Below are positions 35,144-45,644 of a stretch of DNA of 64,000 nt, piece by piece (the first letter of the stretch is position 1; each line of letters opens with the position of its first letter). This DNA is from Prosopocoilus inquinatus. Lineage: Eukaryota > Arthropoda > Insecta > Coleoptera > Lucanidae. The position numbers were made by a program, and so were the translations under genes. The stretch is taken from positions 22,113,001 through 22,177,000 of the forward strand of contig CM069872.1 of assembly GCA_036172665.1 (NCBI GenBank), written 5' to 3'. The notes beneath the pieces are model-generated. The model was not told where the DNA came from and did no database searches. It saw only the letters and a program-made list of their open reading frames with translations.

Positions 35144-36539
35144 TTCAGTGAATTAATGTGGTCGAGGGGTTTTCTCACTATTTATTTGGATTACAGCCAC
35201 AGGTTTTGTGTTGCTTTGTGATCATTATTGATAAATTCATCTTTGCCAAAATAATATTCCATTACTTTTAGACACGATTTATAATCTTGAGTTGTTATTT
35301 CATTCATAGGTTCTTTCTGAAAAATTTCATTTCGTCTTGTGGATATACACTTGGAGAAGTCGACTGCGTCTGGATTTAATGGATAAAGCCCGCAAACTCT
35401 GAAACCGTTTATGATAGTATTTGGTTTGCAAGCTCTATCAAAAGCTTCTTTGAATAGAGGACTGAAATTATGTCGCGTAATTGATGTAGATGTACGCTGT
35501 TTGTGCATTCTACAAACTGTTTTCCATTCTGATTTTAGAGGCCGAAAAATGCTGACATCGCAAGGCTGCAATATGTGTGTTGCATTTGGGTACAAACAGT
35601 AAAGGATAATTTTTTTCTCCACACAGAATTCATATAGTTCTAGATTGTAATGTGATTTATGACCGTCTATAAAAAGGATGACTGGAAATGTAATACTCTT
35701 TTGGATGAGCCAAGGATAAAATAAATTTGCTACGTATTCAAAAAAAGTAGCGCTAGTCATCCACCCAGAATCTGATCTTCCAATACCCCATCCTTCTGGT
35801 ACAGAAAGACATAATTCTTTGGGAATCCTTTTATACGGAAAGACGATCATTGGCGGGACTGCAGAGCCATTTGCTGCATAATTGCAAAGGACGGTGATGG
35901 ACTCTTTTTCGCTTCCACCTGCAATTTCGTATAAATTTTTGAAGTTTTTTGACGGACCTAGGACCAAACTCGATTTCATGGAGGTTTTTACCCCTGTTTC
36001 ATCAGCATTGAAAATACGAGAAGGATCAGTCATTATGTCTGACAAATTTTCGCTCTCCAAATAGTTGGTCAATTCCAGAAACCATTGACGAATTGCCACT
36101 TCAGTGACAGAAGCACGAGATTTTGAAATGATTTCTGTATTTCGCTTAGAAATCTCGGGGTACCTTTGCATAAATAGTTTTAACCATTTATCTCCCGGTC
36201 GGTCATCGTTGAATTTATTTGGCCTAGGCGCACTTTTAAACACTCCTTGAACGGCGTCTTTAACTTCGTCCGAGTGCATTGGAAATCCCAATTTAGCTTT
36301 TGCCAAGATCCAATTTGCCAATCTTTGTTCCTCTACATGCGTTAAGACGGGAGAAGGGCCCATCTTTCTCACATTTGGTACTTTCGCAGTTAATTTGTTA
36401 TGCAAAGTAGATTTAGGGATCCCATATTTGGAAGACGCTTTGCTTAAAGTTATTATTCCAGCATTAATTTGGTTTAATGCTGTGGCCAATGTTTCTTCCG
36501 TGTAATTAAAGCGCGAGTATTTTTTATTCATCTGAAAAA

Positions 36540-37157
36540 TAAGTATGCCTAGTTCACCAGTAAATGAACACCAATGAATAAACACTGTTCATTTACTGGC
36601 TTGCTCGCGTATATGATGAAATATTGTAATAGGAAATATTCGGTACTAATACAGTAAACATTTAAAGTTGAATTTACCTTATTTCTCGTTTCTGCGCCAA
36701 ATCCAGTAAATGAACACGCTGTTCATTCATTAGATTTTACGAAAATTTTCGAACCAGTAATTGAACGCCTTTATATTTATTGAAACTATGTCGTTTGCAT
36801 CACTTATTTAATTAAATATATTAAAGTCATGATTGTATTGATATATTATAACAATTTGCAATTATTTTGAAAAATGTGAATATTACAAAACATATTCAGA
36901 GCACATGTCCTTACCTTAATACTATAATAAAATGACGTCGGAAGCAACTGGTGTCAACATGTCTGCACAAGACCGATTTCATTGGTAGACAAAACACATT
37001 TGTAGTCTTGACAGTAAATAAGTAATATCGAAGAAATATTCATGCGTCATTAGAACAAGAGAAAGATACGGCTTTACTTAAGCTTTCCTTGTTTTTCACA
37101 AAAATATACGTCTCTGTTCATTCACTGGGTTGTGTTCACTTACTGGTCGACTGACCC
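36540..37157. repeat. Subterminal motif array, right end of pogo element
   Basis: Variants of CCAGTAAATGAACA and its complement occur about eight times, for example at 36551, 36586, 36704 and 37117. This mirrors the left-end motifs at 30004-30253. The stretch lies upstream of the transposase start at 36531 and so also serves as its presumed promoter region. Confidence 0.6.
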
Positions 37158-37206
37158 TAGATATGTCAAACAGTTTTCGGAATATTAAGCCGGTTCCATA
37201 CTATAT
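37158..37206. repeat. Fold-back repeat element, right remainder
   Basis: TGTCAAACAGTTTTCGGAAT and TTAAGCCGGTTCC are the inverted complement of the units beginning at 28885 and 29290. Removal of the pogo element joins this segment exactly to 29990. Confidence 0.75.
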
Positions 37207-38536
37207 TGTATTCTAATGTTTTTAAAAATCAAAATCAGTTCTTTAAAATGTACCTGACACCTTTAAGTATTAGGCTGCTAAATAAGTGTTTTGCGAATTC
37301 AAAACGGTCTCGAAAGTTACTATTTTGAAGAAAGAGCATGTATAAAAAAATTCATTTAATTTTTGTATTGGCAATAAATACTTTTTACATGCTAACCTTA
37401 TAAAAGAAGATATATCATCAATTTTCTATGGTAAGCATTGTAACTTTATTGTAATCAAAGCAAATATTTAATGAAGCGCTTATAGATCTCGGTTCTCATT
37501 AAAAATTACTTGCCAGATCTATCATCGTTAATTGAGATAGTTAAATAAATATTTCAATCAACATTATCACGCTTATATTCGGTTATTAAACAAGTACAAA
37601 ATGTTGGTGCCGAAATTTTTTTAAATCAATAATAATATTTCTTTCTGAATGGTGTAAAATTTGTGGCGCTCATAATATAACAGTACCGCAATTCTCACCT
37701 GAGTTGAATTTTAAAGACGTTGCGTTGTAATTTAAATACTTTTTATTCGCTGAAAAATCTAAAGCTGGCTGGAGCAAAATGTTTCTCAAAAATTAACTTG
37801 TTTCTTAACAATTCACTTAATGGCACTGTTTGTTTTATACATATATATATATATCAATAAGTTTCAAATTATCACAATTAATTAACCACCGTTTACACCG
37901 ATCTTCATCTTTGACTGGAAACTTAAAAAACGTCAAAGAAGAAGTTTTTCTGGAGTTTTTACAGGCTCTGTATACACAACAATGACATGCAGTTGAAAAA
38001 CTCATTGTAATATATCAAAATATATTACTTTCGAAATCGAAACTGTTTACTTGGCGCGAAAAAATGTCTTAAGTTTCACACCAATACATGCAGAACCGTG
38101 GATGGAGTACTCCCTCCACGTGCAAAACTGCCGCTTTAGTTCACAGATCACATATAATAGATATGAATCTATAATGTTGGTACCGTGAATGAAAGCAGCA
38201 TCACAGGTGGTTGCGGGCAGAACTAATTTTGAAACGCGGCTATTTTGAATATGGTAACTCTCGGAGTATTGCAGGTTATTAATTGAAGAATGTAACTTCC
38301 AAATGGTTAAAGTACCACAAAATTAAATTTCAAACTTTTTGTATCAAAGAGTTAGACTTAGGCCTCCTTTAGTACAAAAATATTGATATTGAATTGTAAA
38401 GGCACTTACACCAATTAGAGATTTCACTCTTCAACATAATAATAAACACCGATTTGTAAGAGATATTATAAACAATAAAACACATGTATATTACAAAAAC
38501 AATATTATTAATTGATAAAATTTAGAACAAAATGTG
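37207..38536. other. AT-rich stretch without recognised genes
   Basis: No reading frame with recognisable content was found. A short TA microsatellite lies at about 37840-37853. The end near 38536 probably contains the untranslated part and terminal repeat of the P-like element that follows, but no terminus could be defined. Confidence 0.3.
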
Positions 38537-41500
38537 TTAAGAAAAATGGTATTTATGTTTATATTTTAATCTATTTACATATTTATTGTGAGCTTCTAAT
38601 TTAACAGGATCTATATTTTTTGTATTAGACTTATTAGCATTAAGAAATAAAACAAATTTTTGATCCCTACCTACTAATATATTATTTATTTGTTTACACC
38701 AAAAGTGTAAAATTGTTTTGGTAACAAGCTTCATTAATAATGTTCCAAGATTAGCATGCGTAGCACAAGATGACAATATATTGAAATTAATATGTTTCTG
38801 CATGGATTCCCTCAACGACAAAGCAATGTTTTTTATGTGACTATTTCTTGGTACTGAATGAAATAAAAAGGAACAAGCTTGACCTACCAAAAAATATAAA
38901 CAGCTTCCAGGTTTAAATAACTTGGAATTTTGATATTGAGCTGCCTGAATTATATCTGCAGGAACATTGTCGGCAAATGCAGTCAACATGTTTAAGCAGT
39001 TTGGGCAATTATTCACCAATCGTATCACTCTTTTGCCTACAAATCCAGCTACATATGCAAGCACTGATTTACTTATTCTAGTTTGACGTGGAGAAAATAT
39101 TGTAGGTTGGGTATCATTAATTTCTTCAATAGAACGAACGCCTGCAATTTCCTGTCCTGTTAAAAAACACCTTAATGTATCTAATGCACCTTCACTTATA
39201 TCTTTTTGACAATTTGCAGCAGGTGAGTGAGTTGACATAAAGTTATTAACTATTAATGACTTAAAAGAAGTCACAAAATGAGTTACATCGGGTGATGTGT
39301 ACCGACGACCATGTGTTCTTAACCCAGCAAAAAAATTTTCTAGACAATCTTGGTTAAAAGCTCGTGGAAGGAAATACTGTAGTCTTCCTAATAATTTGCC
39401 ACGTATATAAAGGAATCCTTGAAGTGTTGCTATCAAATTTGTAACCGATGGTACCCTGACTAATTTCTTTTTCTTTTCATCATAGAAGGTGATCGTTTTC
39501 AAAATATCTATAGCACTGCGCCAAAAGCTTTCATGTAAACTACTTAGACTGACGCCTCCTCTCAGTGGTTTACTCTGAGTTGGAACTTTATTATTGCCAT
39601 TAAGGCTGTCAAAAAGACTATCCATAAAAAGGATGAATTCCCCAGTCTTTGAAGCTTCCGGTGGTAACGATTATTCACATTTTATATCTAAAAAATAAAA
39701 ATCAGTAAATAAGTTTCAGATCCACTCAAATTACAATTCTTACCCCATGTCGAAATACGTTTGAGGAATGCACCAACTCTGTGGCTGAACACTTGAGCCA
39801 AAGTGGAAACCTTCATCTTGTTCATTTTTTGGGGATATATGTGTGCACCCGTTAACTTAGGGCAAAGTCGTACATCTTCCATGGCATCAAGAAGATATAA
39901 TTGTTCAATATGTTTCCAATTAACTGTCATTTTCATATTGTTAATTTCAAAATCAATATTTTTTGTTATTAAATTGTTTCTTATGCCTTTAAATAAGTGG
40001 GGCACATCAAATAAATGAACAGTTTCTTTGTTATTTATGATAAAACCAAAATATCTATTTTCAATACCCTCTCTAAGGCACATTTCATTTGTGTCATGTA
40101 GTAGCATTTTTATTGCTGCTTGATTTGTGCTACCTTGATCACATATGGTAACAACTACTTCAAGGCCAATGTTTTGACATTCTTTTATTATCGAAATAAT
40201 GTAAAGGCTATAGCTTGCTTCCATTGCCGGCAGACGCCTTTCAACATAAAAACATTCACACTGTCAGCAATGTGTGGACTTCTTCTATATCCAATGTCTT
40301 CAAGACCCTCAATATAATCCATACATAAATTGTATCGTAAAGAGGGAGAGAGAGCCATCTCATCGAAGACTAAAGCGCAAAGTTTATCGTTTTCATTTTT
40401 TAGTTTAACAACAGAGGCTTCTAAACTTTTAAATACGTGCTTGTTAATTCCAGTGGAATATGGCAGTTTATTCAATAGGCTTCTTAAAGTCCTTGGAGAA
40501 GGTAAAGCAAATATCCTGGATAATAATCTATATGCTTTACCACTAGCTTTTAAGAGTGTCAAACACATAATTTTTGTATTCATATTAAAACGTCGACCTT
40601 TAGGTAGCAAATGCTGATTTTCAATTTGCTGAACAATGAAATTGTATGTCATCTCATTGACCGAGTTCATAAATGCTTGAAATCTTGGATTTTTGTTGAC
40701 TCTTTCGGCATTACATAATTTCTTTTTCCAATTCTTGAGTTGATGTTAAGCTTTTGCTGTTTTGTTTGCCCATTTCCCAACCATTCTATATAATTTCTTG
40801 CAACGTGGTGTTAACTGTACTTGCCTTGTTACATTAACATATTTCTGAATTCCTCTTTTCTTTGTACCTAGACATATTTATATAATTAGTAAGCAGAATA
40901 TTGTGCCCATTTATATACTGAGAAGTCAAAACTTGTTTTTGTCATGGGTAGTCATGGATTTTAAATTTTTTTCAGAGCTAGGATCAATAAACTGATTGTG
41001 AAAATTTGTCAAGCAGTTGTGGAAAAGTATACATGCTATTGTAATCTTATGCAGTTTTTGTGCTATGGTTTTCATGACAGAACAAAAGATATACATAACT
41101 TAAACCGATTTTTGAACTGGAGTGCTATTTAATGGAATTAGGAAACCTTTGTATAAAAGAAGGATGATGTAAGTAAGACAGTCGGTTTACATGTCATGAC
41201 CATCCTTGACCAAAATAAGAAGGAATTCTCATTTCCGAGAATATAGTTCAAGTTATTTATAAGTTTAGAAAAAGTGAGTTATTTTTTCTGCAGAAAAGGA
41301 TACATTTATAATGTTGCTCAGACAATATTAAACTTTTGCATCACTAAAAAAAAAAAACATAATAAACTGTTCCTTATTCTGAAAGATACATTGCTATATG
41401 ATAAGGAAAATGTAAAATTAAAATTTTCCTACCAGTCAGAATTGGTGTACTACATTCTGTAATATCTCTGGATGATGTAGCTATTTGCTGAACATTTTCA

Positions 41501-42123
41501 ACGTCCTGAATGTCCATTTGAATTGGTCTACTTGCAATAATATTCTCGGGTTCATGTTCATGTGAAGGACCAGCAGAAATGGTAAAGTTATAATCTTTGT
41601 CGTCAGTAAGCAAATTTTGTGTATTTTTTTCTGCAATATCTCCTGGTGATATTTTAGTTTGCAGGGCATTTTCTTGAACGGGTGAATTTGCAATATTCAA
41701 TAGCGTAACAGGTTTATGTGATGAACTCTCTGTTGAATGTACAACTTCCATTTCTATAACTTCCTTTTCCTTAACTTCCTTGTCTTCTGCGTCATGTGTA
41801 TCTATATATAAACAGATTTCTTTATTTCAAACAACAGTGATATTTAATAACTAACCAAGTAAATATAAGCTAGGAATAGCATATTTTCTTAATCCTCTTC
41901 TTGTTCCTGGCACTATAAATTCTGGGATAAAATGTTTATTGCAGACATAATAATGTAGATATATTTCACTTGGTTGCAAATTCATTAATTTGGGTGCCTT
42001 TATATTTTCTACCCATTTCTTGCACAGACTTTCATCTTTCGGAAAACGATGCCTTTTGTTAAAACGATCGGTACACGCTGGGACACAACATTTGTTTTTG
42101 TAGATACCAGAAGGAACATCCAT
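38537..42123 (-). pseudogene. P-element-like THAP transposase relic (copy 3)
   Basis: Exon 1 (42123-41851) encodes the THAP finger: CCVPAC, RFPKD, KKWVENI, VCNKHF and YAIPSLY, with donor GTTAGT. The next exon (about 41815-41410) is an acidic linker. The catalytic part starts near 40870 and includes LPSPRTLRSLL, LVFDEMAL, TICDQGSTN, HLFDVPHLFKGIRN and FNQDCLENFFAGLR, followed by the C-terminal YVAGFVGKRV segment, ending at 38537. Lesions are a stop near 40746, a frameshift near 40205 and a stop near 39672 next to a GTAAGA...TTTTTTAG intron. The order of domains matches copy 1 at 3807-7283, but the residues differ widely, so the copies are separate lineages. Confidence 0.82.
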
Positions 42124-43269
42124 CCTTCCACAATATTACAGACCACTATAACGTGTGAACAAGTAAATATGTACAACAAAATACCTATAAGCAAATAATT
42201 AAACATATTACTAGAATGCTGAGAAATAATACCAAAATAAATATGTGAACTTTTCTAATGAACATATTGTAATTTAATTTATACTTACCACACAGATAAT
42301 ACTGTCTTGATAAACAAGAGCAAATAAATAATATCCCACAAATTGAAATAAAAACAACTCTAATAAGAATTAAAAAAATGAATTAATAAACACGTATACT
42401 ATCAACTATACACAAAACCACTACAGCTAAACAAAAAAAAAAAAAACAAAATTATAAAATAATGAAATTAAACGAAACGAGCAATCTACAAAAAAGAACA
42501 AAATATTGAAAATATTAGGTTACAATTTAATCTAGTAATTTTTATGCTCAAATTTGGTGACATACTCGCATGTTTTTTCTACCAACGCAATTTATTTTGT
42601 ATTGAAGTGCTATCTAACGGTTGCAGGGGAAAGTTTACGTTGGATCAGAACCAATGGAATATAATTCCGCATTTTACTATACAAGATTCAAATCTATTAT
42701 ATGTGATCTGTGCTTTAGTTCGCATTCTCGACTACAGGTATGACATGCAGCGACCCTACCATCTTGAGTTGTACGTTTAAAGCCATGCAGTTTGGGCATC
42801 TCACAGTAAATATTTCAATCAACGCTTTGGATTATTATCTATGTGAACACGTAAAAGCTTTGATATACAACGAAGATATCAACACGTTCCAAGAATTGAA
42901 CGTTTTACATTGCCTGTGAATCATTAACTTCGCCGGGGAGATTTGTGTTTACGAGCGGCCTAGGAAAGGAATTTTGAATACGTATTGTGACGCAACCGGC
43001 ATTGAGCCAGAGGTTCTAAACATTTGTCAAACCGTTATCAGTTGAGGGTAAATTTTATTTTATTAATTCCGTTTTTATTTGGATGGATTTGTACACACAT
43101 CTTACGTCCGACGCGCCATTAATTTTTTTTTTCATTAACTTACGAAACACCCCGTATTTTGATCTATATTATTATAGACAGAAGCAGCTAAGTTTGCAGT
43201 GACGTCACGAACGTGAATGCCTAGTACGTTTATAGTACTTCTGAAGCGACATAATTATTTGAATTTTAT
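42124..43269. other. Unassigned sequence with a possible Tc1/mariner-like tail
   Basis: 42124-42540 is AT-rich, probably the 5' end of P-like copy 3. From about 42820 to 42900 the plus strand reads LDYYLCEHVKALIYNEDINT, which resembles the region after the last catalytic residue of mariner-type transposases; ARNTPYF-like wording near 43145 (LRNTPYFDL) also fits. Stops interrupt it. The open frame 42544-42780 next to it has no recognised domain. This is a weak assignment. Confidence 0.3.
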
Positions 43270-43273
43270 ACAT

Positions 43274-44550
43274 TGCTACGTACCTGTACAGGTGACGCAG
43301 GTGATCGCCGTGACGAAAGTTTCGGCGTCGCCGGCCAGCCCCAGTGGGATAGGGTGGGTAAAGCGAAACAAGAATCTACTAGCTCTGATCAAACAAAAAA
43401 AAAATAAACCAAAATAAAGGCGCCACTTAATTTCTTTTAGGCTGAAAGGAACCGCGGGGAAAAATTAAGAAAAACCACGTCTCACCCAAGATATGTTTTC
43501 AATACAGTTTTATTGACACGAAACAAGTAATAACAACATTAACATTAAACTGAGTCAAAATTAAAACAAAATCGATAAACAAACCAAAATATCTAAACTC
43601 TAAACAAAAAAAAAAGCCGCAACCGCGCTTAAAATACCAAACTCTTCAAAGTAAAATTAACCGGAACGGTGCGCAAAAAGAAGAGATAGCAGACAGCAAC
43701 TTTTTCACGTATCACAACGCAGTGTGAAGCTACATGCCGTTTTCCGGTAGCGTAAAATAAAATAATAAACAGGCCAACCTTATCCCCGTATTTGTCGCTC
43801 GTCGGTCGGAGTGTTGATCAGCTCCAGGTGTCCGCCGGGACTCACGAGACCGTGCCGAAGCGGGGAATGGCCAACAGAGTCAGACGCTCTTGCCGAAAGC
43901 GGCACCGAGGTGAAGAAACCCCTTAACTAAAGCCTGTTCGCAGAACTGCTTGGAAGGGAACAGGCGTAGACAATACGAATGTATTAAAACTCTTCACGTG
44001 TAACGGGATATAGTCAGCTAAGAAAAGCTGTTATTGCCTTCGTCCACCATCAATTTTTGGGCGAAAACGTACACAAAGGAAAGCACAACGACACGAAACG
44101 GGTTGTTACACCGAGAAGAACGAGAATCATTCTGTTCCGACAAAATCGCTTCGCACCGGCGAACGGAAAGAGATGGGGTTAAAACAAGAAGAGATAGTGT
44201 GTCTCCGCCAACCGTGACAGAATCTTACGTCAACGAGGACCAATGGGCTTAAAGAGCAGGGTTCAATTTCTGTGTAGCTAACGTGGGAACTGAATCACTG
44301 ATTTCACAATATGTTACAATAATGAGTAACTCAAAAAGGCTAAATAAAAATCTACGCGACCGGAGAATTTAACTTTCGCAACCCAAACTTTTCCTTATCC
44401 TAACTTTTACAGGAAAATGAATAACATGGGGAAATACTTTGAAAGCAAATCGACGGAGCGCAAAGAATTCGCCGGGCGGTCTGTGAAAATAATTTCACGG
44501 GGAACAATATACAGGGTGATTCGGGGTCGGACAGAAATTGAACGGTAACA
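43274..44550 (-). repeat. 3' LTR of the outer Gypsy element
   Basis: Minus-strand LTR bounded TGTTACCG...GTAGCA. It is adjacent to the purine tract at about 44551-44562. It matches 57059-58335 at roughly 99 per cent by eye, so the insertion is recent. No gene is inside; the open frames seen are incidental. Confidence 0.93.
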
Positions 44551-45644
44551 ATCCCCCTCTTACTACGGTAGAAATTTTGCCACAGGTAAAATTTCTATAG
44601 TGGGCCAGAAGAAAGAGGTCCCAAGACCAAAAGCACAAGTCGAACGACCAAGATCTGCAGCGAGACAAGAAAGGAGCAAAGATAAGCGGAGACCGAAAGA
44701 AACGGGGGGGGGGGGGGGTAAGAACAAATGGGGCAACCCAAACAAACGGACAACAAACGCGGACGGAAACTCATAGTCAAAGACTGCGGGAAAAATACAA
44801 TAAACGACGAAAAATTCGGCCAAGCCGCGGGAAAAATTCAAACCAAAACGGAATTCGGCCGAAGCCGAGGACAAAACAAAGAAATCACAACCGGGTGGTT
44901 TTCCTACTTTAGAAAAAAAAGTAAACTGAAGAAAGTCGAATCCGGGTAATAAAAAAAAAAATTCGAGATGACAAAGTCTCAAAAGGACACTCAAAAAGGT
45001 AGAAGTTACAGGGGGGAAGGGGAAAGAAAGAGAGAAGTTGAGGAAGACAGACAACAGGAAAGTAAAAGTCCTCCAATCGGAACACACCATACTACAGCTC
45101 CGATTCCTCTGAGGAACATCCGATAGCGGTACGTCAGAGAGAGAGGGCAAGCGATACCTTCACGGGATCCAGCACGCTTGGAACTCCCACACGCTCTGGC
45201 GGGTGCTAAGAGATATCCCAGAGTCGGCAGGGCCGAGCTGATCAATCCGAAAGGGGAAGAGTTAGAGTAGAAGAAAGGGTGAAACAAGAAGAAAGGAAAT
45301 CAATATGCATGTGGATAGAGGCATCTCACGTCACAATCGCGAGGCCTGCCAGACGTCACTCATAGCGAAGTTCACGAAAAGAGAGGGCAAGAAGAGTTTT
45401 CACGAGATCCGACTCTCTTGTCATTCCCACAACTTCCGCAAACTGCAAGGCGACTTCTCGCAAACGACTAGACTGTTCGAAAAGTACCTCCATTACACGT
45501 GAACATCCGAAGACGTTCAATTCCAAAGGTGTTAGAGGAATTGGGACTGAATCTTTTAGGAGCCTTTTACTCCACGCAGAAGATACGTCGGGAGAATTCT
45601 AAGGGACCCATCCCGCAGGCCGAAAAAAAAAGAAGCAAGCAAAT
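44551..45644 (-). other. 3' non-coding region of the outer Gypsy element
   Basis: No env-like gene was recognised between integrase and the 3' LTR. The region is purine-rich on plus with a run of 15 G at about 44706-44720. Two loosely similar blocks (around 45130-45190 and 45370-45435) both contain GAGAGGGCAAG and CACGRGATCC. Confidence 0.6.

Larger units (their letters stand above)
33685..35186 (+). mobile_element. Penelope-like element, plus copy, head to head with the minus copy
   Basis: It starts at 33685 within the RT coding region and runs to the 3' tail near 35186. Its last 1.27 kb is the inverted partner of 32409-33684, with about 220 bp of unique sequence between the arms. Inverted, 5'-truncated pairs are typical for Penelope-like insertions. 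Confidence 0.85.
30261..36531 (-). pseudogene. pogo-like transposase with psq HTH, split by two insertions
   Basis: The start is ATG at 36531 (MNKKYSRF). Residues about 5-50 form a pipsqueak-type helix-turn-helix (SKASSKYGIPKSTLHNKL), followed by a CENP-B-like second HTH (DKWLKLFMQRYPE). The DDE_1 catalytic domain has IFNADETGV, ILFIDGHKSHYN and HILQPCDVSIF. The reading frame is cut after EFINND by the Penelope-like pair. It resumes at about 32410 (LENVNNN), runs to VFDI and is cut again by the array at 31104-32072. It then continues 31103-30556 with HLHWPKQEDE, a Lys/Glu-rich coil and FAITSNKWVEYH. A last exon, 30261-30499 (acceptor TTTGTAG), has a small fold with YPGLITNV and WRWPKVTDQIWY. 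Apart from the insertions the frame seems open. Confidence 0.82.
29991..37157 (-). mobile_element. pogo-like DNA transposon at TA, heavily interrupted
   Basis: The ends GGGTCAAATAGCCAGTGAAT (29991) and the complement of GGGTCAGTCGACCAGTAAGT (to 37157) are inverted, and TA flanks both (29989-29990 and 37158-37159). The flanks join perfectly into the fold-back repeat, which confirms the boundaries. It encodes a pogo/psq-type transposase on minus. Two later insertions sit in that gene: a Penelope-like pair (32409-35186) and a 969-bp hammerhead-bearing array (31104-32072). Without them it would be about 3.4 kb. Confidence 0.88.

Noticed and set aside
32409..35186. CRISPR-like or tandem LTR interpretation of the inverted 1.27-kb copies
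   Set aside because: The arms contain Penelope RT and GIY-YIG sequences and are inverted, not direct.
43217..44252. Short plus-strand frames repeated at 43217, 44034, 56958 and 57819
   Set aside because: They lie in the LTRs of a minus-strand element and repeat only because the LTRs are duplicated.
44563..45287. Minus-strand Phe/Pro/Leu-rich frames of 195 and 93 codons in the outer Gypsy 3' region
   Set aside because: They arise from purine-rich DNA on the opposite strand; there is no signal peptide, fusion motif or other env-like feature.
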